Source: Ustulina deusta
Lineage: Eukaryota > Ascomycota > Sordariomycetes > Xylariales > Xylariaceae
Direction: 5' to 3'
DNA: 64,000 nucleotides
Assembly: GCA_023159155.1 (NCBI GenBank)
Contig: JAJNNX010000044.1
Location: 124,001-188,000 of the forward strand
The position numbers were made by a program, and so were the translations under genes. Positions 23,938-35,152 of the stretch are shown here, one piece after another. How positions within the stretch are numbered: the stretch's first letter is position 1; every line of letters begins with the position of its first letter. A model generated the notes under the pieces. The model ran no database searches, was not told the DNA's origin, and saw nothing but the letters and a program-made list of their open reading frames with translations.

Positions 23938-25390
23938 TTACACCTCCTTCAGCAACTCTTCATAGTCCGGGAGATGCCAATTCTTCACTTGCTCCTTCAA
24001 CATCATCGCACCGATATTGACCTGGCAGAATGACGCAATGGCAGCAACAAGATACAATAACCAAATGCCGAACGCAGACGACAGCAAGTATCCCAAAGCA
24101 GCCCCACCCTCACCGACCCCTTTCTGCACATGGTCCATGAAAGGTCGAAATACCGTATCATAAGATGCAAGGGCCTGGGCGATATTGTCCCCAGTGTTGG
24201 GGGTTCCCGCCCGATTCGCTGTGCCTCTTCCGCAGTATCTGCTAATTTCACCCGCAAGAATATACGCACCGACGATGCTCGAAGTAGTCCCCATGCCCGT
24301 ATTCGCCGTAGGACACCAAGCAGCATCGCCAACGAGGACAACACGACCACGGAACCATCGATCAAGCTTCACGACCGCCATGCGCTCGAGATAGAAGTCG
24401 TTATCGGTGTTCAGAGCCTTCAGGACGTTTTCCGTCTCCCATCCCGCGCCCCGCAGCATCTCCGTCATGGCCGCCTTCTCAGCCTTGACGTCGCCCCGGG
24501 GAACGTTCTTGAAGGCATCGGTCCTGCCGCCAGCGTAGACCTGCAAGGTTTCGGGATTCGACCTCCGGATCATCAGTCCTCTCCTGCCTGGCGCCAAGTA
24601 GAAGGTGGCGAGGTATTCTTCTCCTTCTTGCATCGGCCGAGGCATATTGAAATACCCGGCGACCAAACCGTCCAGTGGCCGGAGTCCATCATCGACGCCT
24701 GGTCCAAGCATCATCTTGCGGGTACGTGAGTTGAGGCCATCAGCGCCGACCACTGCCAAAAATTCCGAGATTAGCATATCGTGTTTTCCCCAAGAAACGA
24801 GGAATTCCGAATCGTTTGGATGACACAAGACAAAAAAAGCCGACGGGGTAAGAAATAGACCTAAGGAGGAAGAAGAAGAAGAAAAAAAAATAGATAGAAT
24901 GAAGCGAATCTGGATATAATTCACCTAGATCGAAAGAATCGTCCTTGCCATCCGCAAAACGGACCTCGACAGAAGTGCCATTATCGTCCAACCTCTCAAT
25001 GGAAGTTCCGAATACGAACTTGGCGCCACGTTTGACGGCGGCGTCGTGTAATATGCGGCAAAAGTCGCCTCTCATGATCTCAAACTCGGTAGTGAAGTTT
25101 TGCACGCCGTCCCGGGACGTGGTGGCCGGGAAAAAGGCGCGTTGCCGACCTCTCTTATCGACGAGCCGCATGCCCTTTTCCGGAGCCACCTGAGCCCCGA
25201 AAACTTCCTGCAATCCCATCCGCTTCATGACCTCGATGCCGTGGCCTCTGAGATCTAACTGGAGACCGTTGTCCCGGAGACTGGAGAACCGCTCGACGAC
25301 CGTGACGTCGTGACCTATTTTCGATAGCCAGAAGGCGAGGGCGTTGCCGGCAATGCCGCCACCACTGATGAGGATTCTTAGAGGGGCCAT
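23938..25390 (-). CDS. FAD-dependent aromatic monooxygenase (PHBH/TetX-like)
   Basis: Group A flavin monooxygenase that would hydroxylate an aromatic or polyketide substrate using NAD(P)H and O2. Exons are 25390-24925 and 24752-23938, with a 172-nt phase-1 intron, giving 426 residues. The N-terminal dinucleotide fold shows GGGIAGNALAFWLSKIGHDV (GxGxxG at about 10-15) and an acidic end of strand 2 (VVERF). The splice restores DLVVGADGLNSRTRK, the DG motif. GDAAWCPTANTG is the GD motif that contacts the FAD ribose. The C-terminus (about 375-400) has a hydrophobic helix that may touch membranes. The intron is long for this window and contains a pyrimidine/poly-T tract. The same-strand Zn2Cys6 regulator starts 2.9 kb upstream, so the two may be functionally linked. 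The substrate is unknown. Confidence 0.85.
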
Positions 25391-26046
25391 GATGTTACTT
25401 GAGTGCGGTATTTGAATTTAGGAGAGATAGTGTATGAGTTGTCTGTGTTGCGGCTTGCTGTTGTTCGCTCGTCTTGCGAATGGAAGGCTTGTTTGATAAC
25501 CGAGTAAAAGAAAACCAGAGTGAAGTAGGTGCTGGAGGCTATATATAACTAGGATGGCGGCTCGCACTTCTCCGTTCATCTCGGCGTATTAGCCCAGGGT
25601 TTATAGATATCTCTAGATATTAGGCAGCTTCACTTCGATTCTTGGCCGATATGACCGAATAGACCGCGAATTCACCGAAGGCGACGACAGACCCTGAAAA
25701 TTAGATGTTACCACATCTCCCGTTTTTATTATAAAACATGGCTCGGAAAAAGCTTTGATCACCCTTCTCTGCATTATTTGCCTACTAGGAGTGGATAGAC
25801 ACCCCTGAAAGTGTAGCCACCTACTTCGTGAAATCGCAGCGACGGAGTGGTTTATTATTATTATGCTGGAAATTCCAAATGTCTTCTTCCGTATACCCTG
25901 ACTCAGGGCGGAAAGTGGAGGGAAGAATGACCGGTGAGAGTCTGCATACCGCGCCATACAATTTATCTACTAGGTACACGCATCGCCAGCGTCTTAAAAC
26001 GAGTAGCGAGGACAAATGATTATCTTACAGCTCGACCAATATTATA
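25391..26046. other. intergenic, promoter of the monooxygenase
   Basis: About 650 bp between the regulator's stop and the monooxygenase start. It must contain the monooxygenase promoter. Short frames on both strands have no support. No direct or inverted triplet pair typical of a Zn2Cys6 operator stood out. Confidence 0.45.
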
Positions 26047-28314
26047 TCACGACCATTCATTTCCATTGGGGAAAAAGAAATCCAAGCTAAATTCCAGCCC
26101 AAAGGCATCCTGATCACCATCAAGGCTTGATGATGTCAGACTGCTGTTGTTAGGAGATGGGGATGGGGCGGCCCTTGCTCGTGTCTCCAATATGTCATGA
26201 CAAAGAATAAGGCTATCTCGTGCATTTTTGGCCATTGTGAACTCGCACAACGCGTCCTTGTCTGGTGAGTTTGCCACAGCGAGGACGATATCTAGAAACA
26301 GCGGGGCCTTGATATTCGTTTCGCCCTGCCGAATCCGTTCCCAAGACAACACAGCGATGTCATGGATAGCTTGTTTGAGTAACTCTAATTGTCTCGTACT
26401 GTTCTGGAACGTGCCGTCATCGCGCTGGGCCTGTGCCTGGACGAGAAGTTCAAGAGCGACAGTAGACGTTGCGTACCTGATTCCTTCCCGAAACATTCCC
26501 ACGCCAGTAGCCATGAGCCGGGAGAAGTCGTCATCTGGCTCCGGGGAAATCATGGCCAAAGATGTTTCCAGAGTGACCTTTTGCGAGTAGTGGAATAAAG
26601 GGTTCGTGTGTGCTTCGCTGGCAAAGGGGCAGTGGAGAGGTATCAAGAATCGGCGCACCAGATAATCGCAGTAATTACGTTGAAATACAGTTACGCCGGC
26701 GCCCTTATTGTTAGTGACGAATTTATTGCATGCCCGACAGGCGCTGGTAATTTCTGGACTAAGTGCGAGGACGTCTGGGTATGCCAATTCAGAGTTCAAC
26801 CCGTTCAAAAGCTGGACAATCCGGAGGCGGATTGGAAGAGAGTCTATTAGCAGAAGCTGCATCGCAGTTGAAGTATAGGTCCCTCTAGGATGTGGCTGGA
26901 GGGCTGTAGTTGACTCATCAATCTCATCATCGTTATTATTCGAGGGGCATTCTGTATCAAAGTCGTCAAGTGATATCCGAGGCGGCATTGCAGAATCCAA
27001 GGAGGACTGCACGAGAAATTCGAGAATGGTATACCATAAGCGTCTGCGGACTTCGGCCTGTAACAAGGACATACTTGGAAGATGTTTGGGGTCCCGATGC
27101 AGACCTATCTGCATAGCCCTGTGAATAAGCGATCCCATAGACATCCATACGAGATCACCGCCAATTGAGAATATCTGCCGGGCAAGCATCGCCAAACAAT
27201 GGATTTGCAACCCATGGATATCTAAGCGGTCTTTCTCGAGAGGTCCCGACAGCCAAGCCTGGGCTGTATATATCCACTGTTGGACCTTACCGCGCAGCTC
27301 ACTATCTGGGCCGGCTTCGCCGTGAAGACTCGATCCGATGCCGATAACAAGAAGAATTTTGAGTCGCTGTCCCGGAGTAGCATTTTCTGGGTTCTCCCAT
27401 AACATTGGATACTCGGCCCAAAAGCTAGGCTCATGAAGTATCCTATGCACTGGTTCAAAACACTGGAAGTACATGGTCACCATAGCGTCTGCTATCTCGC
27501 GGGACGGCGGCTCAAGAGACGGCCTCGGAGACGAGAGACATCTACTCGGCCGGTTGACCTTGAGTTTTTTTGCGATTTTCTTGCACTTCTTGTAGAGATC
27601 GTCGACTTCAACGATTAAAGCCTTCGTCTCATCGCTCTGGAACGAGGTGCTTTCGCCGCCGCCACAGGTTACCTCAAAGCATTTGTAAACGAAATGGAAC
27701 TTGTCGGATGGTCAGTCAGGTGTCTGGGAGAGGAGTGAATTATGATCTACCTCTGGCGCTGTCCCCATCCAATCACTCCATCTCAGGAGCCGCGTTTTCT
27801 TCAGACTTATCTCGGTGTCCCGGAGACCAGCTTGGCGAGTGAGTATATGCCGCCCCGTCTCAGAAAGCCCATGGACCGGACTAGAGACTGATAACTCCTC
27901 AAGCTTCCGTACTCGCTGCCCGAGATCCCGAAAGTCCAATGCCGTCTCTTGAGTACGGGTTGAACTGAGAGTCTCATTATGACTAGTGCCAACCGAACAC
28001 TCCGCCTGCGGAGCTACAGGGGCTGTTGCGTATACGCTCGGAGCTGATGGATAATATCCGTGTCCCGTGGCAGGTATATCTCCGTTAGCGACCCGGGTCA
28101 GAGGACTTGAGGCTGCGGGCCCTTCGCTATCCTTTTGGGGGTGCGTCTGGAGAGCGGTGGTCTCACTGCTGCACAACCGATACGTACAGCGAGCGTTCGT
28201 AGCGACGCAGCGTGCGCAAGGGTTAGCTCGATCGCACTTGATCTTTCGACGCCGACAAGCGAGGCACGACAAGGCGGGTCTCCGCCGCCGTCGGGGTGGC
28301 TCTTCCACGTGCAT
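26047..28314 (-). CDS. Zn2Cys6 fungal transcription factor
   Basis: Nuclear regulator with an N-terminal binuclear zinc cluster: CLACRRRKIKCDRANPCARC and the sixth cysteine at 43 give the spacing C-x2-C-x6-C-x5-C-x2-C-x6-C (residues 17-43), preceded by an Arg-rich patch. A short heptad-like segment (LGQRVRKLEEL) may dimerise. The fungal-specific middle homology region follows (about 300-560), with REIADAMVTMYFQCFEPVHRILHEPSFW and RRRLWYTILEF. Exons are 28314-27751 and 27699-26047, giving 738 residues. The 51-nt intron is a multiple of three but contains an in-frame TGA (27714-27712), so the frame is open only after splicing; CTGAC lies close before the AAG acceptor. The in-frame codon at 28329 is GTG, so ATG at 28314 is the start. 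A role in controlling the neighbouring monooxygenase or aldolase is inference from position. Confidence 0.88.
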
Positions 28315-29718
28315 TAGTCGCTCAAGCACTCGGCCCTACATTTCCAACAAGCGCGCCTCATGGGTCCATTCCTGGGAGAGATGCATCTGGATTGCAAGTG
28401 AGCGGAAGATCGGACGTCGGTCAAATTCCAATTCGTGGTGGGTGAGAGCGCGCTGGTATCGGACATAGTGAATTTGCCGGGCGCCATACCAGAATAAGCC
28501 GCGGCTTATGTCCGCAGCCAGCTCATCCGCGCTCGGAGCTTCCCCCTATCTATCAATAGCATCACTATCAAGTCCAAACATTCTCGGGTTGGTACCAAAT
28601 ATAGGTCTCCCTTCGAAACCATACCGGTCTAAGAATTATGCGCTAGGGTTCCGCCTTTGCCCTCTAGGAGAGAGTGACGAGTCATCACAATCCTATATCT
28701 TAAAAAAAAACTGCAATCGAAGTTAAACAGGTTTAGTAGGGAAATACGACTTAATAACTCCCGGATTAAATGGAGTTAAGATTAAGATATCAATGAATTC
28801 GTGGTATTAATATTAAGAATATTGAGATTTGCCAACTCAAGGGCTCAAACCACTACTGAAGCGTGAAAAGGCCTCAATTCATGAATTTCAGCTACTTTGC
28901 TGAAAAGGCTAGTATCCAATAGAGTATATATTTGGGCTAATGGCATGGAGACTGGGACATGCGGCATTCACCTAGCGGATCTGGGTGTTGGGTCAGGTTA
29001 CGCCGGAAAACCCAAGGCATAAAGAGGGGCTTGATCACTTTGGAGTTTCGATCATGGAATGCCATTCTTTTCTCCTCTCTATCGTCGTCACTACATTCCC
29101 GCATGTTGACCCGTCTCCGGTACTTCATTGGATTAGCTTGCAAGTCGGATCGTTGATTTCATTTCACTTCTTGAACAACACGCCCGTAATATCTTAGTAG
29201 AAACTTCAATAGTCTGCTTTGATAGTTTCAGATACATGATTGCAAATAACACGACCGGCTGTCCTGAGTTTGAAGTAGCTTCCCACAAGGAGCTCTCGAT
29301 CTAGGAAGAAAATGACCCCTGACGTACCGAGGCCTACCCGTGGAGACTACCCCGGGAAACTATAGATACCTACCAAGTGCATGTTAGAGTCCCCATATCT
29401 ACCCCGCAGGAGTTGGAGTAAGGATCTCAAATATTCATTCACTTGGAGAGCTGATAACATGGAATGCATTCTCTCTATGCCGGTATTGAACGGAGCTCAG
29501 ACGGGCTGTGAATAGCTTGTGGATCTTCTTTATAAATGGGGTGGGTTCCGTGTCGAGGTATTGCAACACTTGCTTCCGTAGGTCGACCTTCCGCACACCA
29601 GTACTCCTCTCCTTTCCTACGTTCTCTCCATTCGTATCCTATTTCCTCCCTCCCGCCGATCACATCGCATCCATTTACGTATAAACGCACATACATACGG
29701 ACAAGACGCAACGCCAAA
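28315..29718. promoter_or_regulatory. divergent intergenic region between regulator and aldolase
   Basis: A 1.4-kb spacer with the Zn2Cys6 regulator leaving to the left and the aldolase to the right. It is AT-rich between about 28690 and 28960. No gene is supported within it. It could be a shared control region, but I could not identify specific sites. Confidence 0.4.
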
Positions 29719-30679
29719 ATGCTGCAAGGGTGCACGTTCAAGAGCGTACTCGACAAGGGCGAGCGGGTTAGTATGGGCGTGTGGCAGACGCTGCCCGGGC
29801 AGAACGTATCGAGAGTTCTCGCGCGCACACCAGGCGTCGACTGGGTACTCGTCGACTGCGAGCACGGAAATATCGACGACGCCGCAATGCACGAGGCGGT
29901 TCCGGCCATCGCAAGCTGTGGCGTCAGTCCGATAGTCCGACTTCCGGATATGCAGGGTTGGATGATCAAAAGTGAGTACTGGTACGCCTTAAGCGGACCG
30001 ACTAGCCATCTCTGATTATCTATGCACCGCAATTGACAAACTCACAGGAGCGCTTGATGCAGGGGCACACGGTGTGAGTTAGGGCAGAAAGAGCTCCGAA
30101 TACGAGAAGACGGGACGTTCATTAATTTTGACTTGGAGGTCCTAGATCTTAATCCCGCTCCTCCGCTCCGTCGAAGAGGCTAAGAAGATTGTTGCCGCGG
30201 CCAAATTCCCGCCACAGGGACAGCGCGGCCTCGGCTCGCCGTTCGCGATGGAGCGATTTCATCCGATTCCCACGATGACGGAATACCTACAGCACGCGAA
30301 CGAGTCGCTGCTGACCATAGTGCAGATTGAAACGCAAGAGGCGCTAGACGCCGTAGAGGAGATCGCGGAGGTACCGGGCATCGACGTCTTATTCGTTGGC
30401 CCCTTTGATCTGGGCAACAACATCGGATATCCGATCCTCGATGGCGTCATGAAACCTGAACTCGAGCAGGCCATTGATCGCGTCCTCGCAGCTACGACCA
30501 AGGCCGGCAAGAAGGCCGGGTTCTTTGCGAGCAGCGGAGAGCAGGCTAAGAAGTATGCCGACAAAGGTTTTCATATGGTCAACGCAGCCCTCGATACCTC
30601 GCTGCTGCAAGCTAGCTTGGCGAGTTCCCTCGCCGTGGCTCACGGACAGACGGCACCGAAGGCCGTGGGACGGTATTAG
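29719..30679 (+). CDS. HpcH/HpaI family aldolase / citrate lyase-like protein
   Basis: Class II metal-dependent pyruvate aldolase of the HpcH/HpaI family, which in bacteria cleaves 4-hydroxy-2-oxo acids made during aromatic catabolism. Exons are 29719-29971, 30048-30073 (only 26 nt) and 30146-30679, giving 270 residues. Visible motifs: DWVLVDCEHG (about 41-50, catalytic His49), ALDAGAHG spanning the micro-exon, PPQGQRGLGSPFAM, QIETQEALD with the metal-binding Glu, and IDVLFVGPFDLGNNIGYP with the metal-binding Asp. Both introns have GTGAGT donors and the phases agree (1, then 0). The ATG at 29719 has a good context (GCCAAAATG); a longer frame from 29536 lacks conservation. The FAD monooxygenase and regulator to the left make a small oxidative catabolic group plausible. 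Confidence 0.88.
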
Positions 30680-30775
30680 CAGGTATATTAAGTTCCGACC
30701 CTAATCCGAAAGTATTCATCATTACAGTACATGATCTCGTGGCGTGCGTGCGAGGCGAGACGTGAAGGCTTCTAG

Positions 30776-31206
30776 TTATGATGCTCTCTCGACCTCGTCC
30801 ATCTTTGCCTTGACCTGCTGGGCAGTGAACCGATGCATGAGTCTTACTGCCTCGGAGACAGTTTGTGGCTGCTCCTCGGGAGCGGACGACTTGCTAATGT
30901 GGATCTATCAGGTTCACCATTAGCAAGCAAGTATCGCCAATAAATAAGACGGAATATTGTGCATGGAATCCACCTCATTTGAAGCCATGTGAAGGTGTAA
31001 GAACGTACCACAGGAACATCAAAGTCGTAGAGGTCACGCCATTGAGGCCCTGTTTCCGACTTGACGATGTCGATTTCTTTGAATTGAAACGGCCGGGTAT
31101 CCCAGATGTCAGACAGGACTGACCGGGCGTCAGAGCACAAGCCGCAGTTTTGGCGTGTGAAGAGCGTGATCCTGCAGGCTTGGAAGAGTCGGGCAGTAGG
31201 CCGCAT
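30776..31206 (-). CDS. glutaredoxin-like (DUF836) protein
   Basis: Small thioredoxin-fold protein related to yeast YDR286C. Exons are 31206-31009 and 30904-30776, with a 104-nt phase-0 intron (GTACGT donor), giving 108 residues. The N-terminal segment, RITLFTRQNCGLC, carries the redox pair Cys21/Cys24 in a CGLC motif. The fold continues with FKEIDIV, the cis-proline segment DVPV joined by splicing to IHISKS, and an Arg/Met-rich C-terminal helix. The first ten residues could be a short mitochondrial presequence. The biochemical role of the family is not well defined; a thiol-disulphide activity is inferred from the motif. It converges with the aldolase, only about 100 bp away. Confidence 0.87.
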
Positions 31207-31939
31207 ATTTTGTTTGGTATGAGGTGCGCCTCAAAGCGGTACTGTCCAGGTAGGTGATGTAAATAAGTACTCAATGATAGGCACTGGGTACTTAGGTATT
31301 TGGGTAACTACAATTTGTTTGGCGTCGTCTAGTCAAAAAGTTACAATTGAAAGATAGGCCCAACCAGATACAGTAGATCCGCTAAATAAAAAAGAGCATT
31401 TACCTAGATCAGACTAGACTGATCTGATCTGGGGTAGGTACCAGGAGAGAGGGAGGCAGTATTATATGGGGACTACAGGGACGGCAGTTAGTTACCTGGC
31501 GCCCTACCTTAGGCAGGTGCTGCATTGGACAGGGCTGTAGATACAGGCACACGAGGTACCTGGCTGCTTGAGGCACAGTTGCGTCATAGGCGGCAAATAA
31601 ATGCACAACAAAGGGAACGGTATCGCGGTATGGCGGGAAACAGTGCCAAAAGAGGTAGGCGGTGGGAATGTCTGGTTGGTATCTGACAATGACCCTCTCA
31701 GGTTTCCCTGAAGTTCCCAAGCCCAATCGTGCCTGCAGCCTTGTTTGCTCGACTTGCACTGCGTACGTATTTATTTACCGAGCATCTGTAGACGAGTTGT
31801 CCATTCCACCCCTCATCCGCGCCCCTCATCTCGCAGGACACAACCTCCGCCTGAAGTCGAGGCTGCACGATCGCGACCACGCAAAGTTCCGCAGCCACGC
31901 ATCGCCCAATCCCTTCCACGTGCCAGAGCATCGGCAGCC
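31207..31939. promoter_or_regulatory. divergent promoter of glutaredoxin-like and CHORD genes
   Basis: About 730 bp between two divergent starts. The frame of the CHORD gene stays open upstream to an ATG at 31745, so a 65-residue N-terminal extension cannot be excluded. The extension is Arg/Pro-rich and unlike CHORD proteins. Confidence 0.4.
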
Positions 31940-33025
31940 ATGGCCCAGAGGTGTGTCCATCAAGGTTGCGGCAAGGAGTACAGCGATCCGGACGAGGTCT
32001 GCAGGTACCATCCGGGTCCTCCCGTCTTCCACGAGGGGCAGAAAGGTGACTTAACCTTCTTCTTTTCCTCCTCCTTGACCTTACTCCTTGACCTTATTAC
32101 TAACAGCCCCAACACTGCGCCAGGCTGGAAATGTTGCAAGCCCCGATTCCTCACCTTCGACGAGTTCCTCGCGATCCCCCCGTGCACCGAGGGGAAGCAC
32201 AGCACCACCGACCACCCGCCCAAGGTTGAGAAAAGGGAACAAGCCGCCAATGTAACCCCAACTGCGCAGTCCCTCTCGGCCAAGTTGGCCGAGGCCGTCT
32301 CGCCGACACCTGGCCGCGCACCCCTCGTGCCCCAGCCCGCCGCCACGGCACCTCCACCTCCCCCCGAGTCCGAAGACGACGAGCCCCAGCTCGAGATCCC
32401 CCACGCCAAGCAATGCAGGCGGAAAGGGTGCAACACGACCTACAAGAAGGGCCAACAGCGGTCCGACGACGAGAACTGCGTCCACCACCCGGGCGCTCCC
32501 ATTTTTCACGAGGGCAGCAAGGGCTACAGCTGCTGCAAGCGCCGGGTGCTCGAGTTCGACCAGTTCATGAAGATCGAGGGCTGCAAGACGTCGCCGCGCC
32601 ACTTGTTCATCGGGTCGGGCCGAGACAAGAACAAGAGGCACCAGCAACGCTCCAGCGTCGGCGGCGACGGCGACGACGGCGACGACGAGTTGCTGCAGAC
32701 GGTGCGACACGATTTCTACCAAACGCCCACGACAGTCATCGCATCCTTCTTCTTAAAGAAGATTGACAGCGCGAGGGCGATAGTCGAGTTCAATCCCACC
32801 ACCCTGGATCTAGACCTGCCGACAAGCGAGCCAGCACCGAAGCGCTATAAGACGACGGTCCCACTGTTTGGTGAGATTGACACACAGAAGTCCACATTCA
32901 AGATTCTCGGCACGAAGCTCGAGGTCAGCCTGTACAAGGCGGATGGCGCAAGCTGGCCGGTTCTTCGGAGCGACGACCAACGCACGGGAGAAATATTACA
33001 AATCGGCCGGGCTGGGCGTGTGTAG
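31940..33025 (+). CDS. CHORD and CS domain co-chaperone (RAR1/CHP-like)
   Basis: Hsp90-associated co-chaperone of the CHORD-containing family (plant RAR1, animal CHP1/melusin, Aspergillus ChpA). Exons are 31940-32045 and 32124-33025, with a 78-nt phase-1 intron, giving 335 residues. CHORD1 (about 4-63) shows CVHQGCGKEY, CRYHPGPPVFHEGQKG, then after splicing WKCCKPRFLTFDEFL and CTEGKH. A Pro-rich linker follows. CHORD2 (about 136-200) repeats the pattern with CRRKGCNTTY, CVHHPGAPIFHEGSKGYSCCKRR and CKTSPRH. The C-terminal CS domain (about 230-315) starts VRHDFYQTPTTVIASFFLKK. The intron has no stop and a length divisible by three, so its retention would insert 26 hydrophobic residues inside CHORD1. 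The fungal two-CHORD plus CS layout matches the animal rather than plant form. Confidence 0.92.
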   Translation: MAQRCVHQGCGKEYSDPDEVCRYHPGPPVFHEGQKGDLTFFFSSSLTLLLDLITNSPNTAPGWKCCKPRFLTFDEFLAIPPCTEGKHSTTDHPPKVEKREQAANVTPTAQSLSAKLAEAVSPTPGRAPLVPQPAATAPPPPPESEDDEPQLEIPHAKQCRRKGCNTTYKKGQQRSDDENCVHHPGAPIFHEGSKGYSCCKRRVLEFDQFMKIEGCKTSPRHLFIGSGRDKNKRHQQRSSVGGDGDDGDDELLQTVRHDFYQTPTTVIASFFLKKIDSARAIVEFNPTTLDLDLPTSEPAPKRYKTTVPLFGEIDTQKSTFKILGTKLEVSLYKADGASWPVLRSDDQRTGEILQIGRAGRV

Positions 33026-33982
33026 TGACTAGTCAAAACACCCAACCGAAAAAAAGAAAAAAGAAACAATGCAAAAACTGCCCACTCATGACTATCCTGC
33101 CTGTATCTCAACATGTGACAGAGTGACGAGCGGCTATACGGCGCGGTTCACGTACGGACCACGTGGATTGCGAAAGTGCCGATAAGGAACCTTGTTCAAG
33201 TACAACGAACCCCCGCAGATGGGAAGAAAAAGCGATGGCTGATCTTTCCAAGGCGCCTACTAGGTGTTCTAAGGAGTGCCTATAGCAAAGGTACGAAGGA
33301 CAGTTCATTCATGACCTCTTATAGCGGTGCCAAAGTCTTTTTTCTCTTAGCAGAATTCCAATAAAGCTTGATACCGGTTCATTTCAATAGTCGTCTAGGA
33401 GGAACACTTGAGTATCAAGAATGAGCCGAGGACACTGACACTGTGCTTCTGAAGCCCCATATCCAGGCAGAGAAAGCTGAGCTTAGTGTTTTCATAACCT
33501 CCGAGTAACAATAGAGACAATGCCTGTCCCCGCTTAATCACAGAAACGTAATCTCAGGCTCCTTGACAAATCAGAGAAACCAGATAGCTCGCGCAAACCT
33601 GCCTCGAATTTCGGTGCCCAGACCGTGGATGTCGCCACTCTTCCGGAGAATACCGAGTAGAATTCGTAGGACTCTTATCTCCATGATTACGTCCTTGATT
33701 ACGTATCGAAAGTGTGATGGAAAGCCGCCAAGGTCGACCAGATAGGGACTTGGTCGCATTGGCTGGTTGAGGGAAGATCTAGCCGCGAACTGTGGCTTAT
33801 GGACGAGCTTAGCGAAGGCAAGAAGTTGGGTTTCGTAGCATAGTCACATCTGCCTCGTAAGGGTAACATTTGCGGCCTCAGTGGACTGCTCAACGTTTTC
33901 GAAACGCTTTATCTATTGTGTTCTTTTTATACATAATAGACGAGCCTAGTACTCTTGTAGCTTCCTCCTAAATGATACACGA
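33026..33982. other. intergenic, no supported gene
   Basis: Space between the converging CHORD gene and the tetraspan gene. A reverse-strand frame at 33571-33759 (about 62 codons) has a non-random look but no start context or partner exons. I see no structured element. Confidence 0.5.
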
Positions 33983-35152
33983 TCAACCGGTTAGCTTCAA
34001 TGTTCCGGATGATTCTGATGATGTGGCTGGTTCGGGTACGGCAGTCATTCTGACGACTACCTTGCCATCCGCTGCGCAGACAACACATGGCCACTGCCGC
34101 ATCCGCTCGTCATCGCCCATGTCTATCGCGAAGTACATTTTCTGCCCAACCTCCAAATCCGGGATCTGATTGACGTGTTGTAATTGTATTCTCTCGACAG
34201 TAGTACTGGAAGACCTGTCAGGGCAATTATCACTTCGCTAAAGAGGATCATACAGCATGGGAAAAGCTTTTGTGAGAGAGTTGCTTACTGAGTCGACAAA
34301 TCTGGGCCTTTCACACTGTTGGTGGTACTGCTGGTTTTGTTCGAGCGGCTCCTAGCTCTGGCCTTGTGGTAAAACTGCCGGAGTACTAAAGACAGGAGGT
34401 GGCCGAAGCCTGCCACAACCACTACGACATTCTAGGTCAGTAATTGCTATTATGAGCCTGACATAGTTGAGAGAGGTTTAAAACCGTTTGTAGGCTCAAA
34501 ACCCCCGAGTTTGTCCTGAAAAGGAGTCTCGCTATTACTCGAAAAGTGCCAGAATAGGAAGAATATAACTCGGATAATTACTCACAAACTGGTGTGCCCA
34601 ACGCAAGGGCCCAAAGGCTGGACGAGAGTGTAAGTTCAGTGAACTACAGACCAACCAGAATCGAAAGACTCACGGATGTTCCATATCCCACAGGTGATGC
34701 CACAACGCTAAACTCACCCCCAGGATGGCGATTTCGGAGCCCAATTGCAGACTCGTCCACGTAGCCCAATACAGCGAGGTGAGATCCTCCTGTGCGCAGA
34801 ATTGGATCCCCAGGAGTGCGTATACCTCTATCGTTAGCATGACCGCCGCGATTAGGAATATGCCCAAGGTACACGCCAGCGACACGGTAAGTCTCTTCCG
34901 GAATTTTTCCACGGTAAAGCTTGGGTCATCACGATATTTCATCGTCCTAACACAGCGTTAGTTGAGAGATGGTACTTTGGTCTTGGTCAAGACGTACCAT
35001 TGGAAGATCCATGACGAAGAGAACAACGCCATGATTACGAGGAAGAAAAAGGTCCAATATAAAGCTTCGAGATAGATCCTATCGAGGCTTGAGGTGAATT
35101 GGGCGTAATGTTCGCACCGGGATGGGTCCTGGTGGTCGAAGTGTCCGTCCAT
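33983..35152 (-). CDS. novel four-helix membrane protein reconstructed from five exons
   Basis: I do not recognise this family. Exons 35152-34998, 34946-34674, 34617-34586 (32 nt), 34421-34289 and 34214-33983 join with GT-AG introns of 51, 56, 164 and 74 nt to give 274 residues. Every junction keeps phase, which no single long frame in the region would reveal. Four hydrophobic helices are visible: YWTFFFLVIMALFSSSWIF (about 33-51), LACTLGIFLIAAVMLTIEV (about 74-92), SLYWATWTSLQLGSEIAILG (about 108-132) and LGTPVLVVAGFGHLLSLVL, which is created by splicing exons 3 and 4 (about 148-168). A basic Ser/Thr-rich linker and a soluble C-terminal tail of about 100 residues follow, including KMYFAIDMGDDERMRQWPC. 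Donors are GTACGT, GTGAGT, GTGAGT and GTAAGC. The weakest point is the exon 4-5 junction; without it the protein ends at residue 198. Confidence 0.65.
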
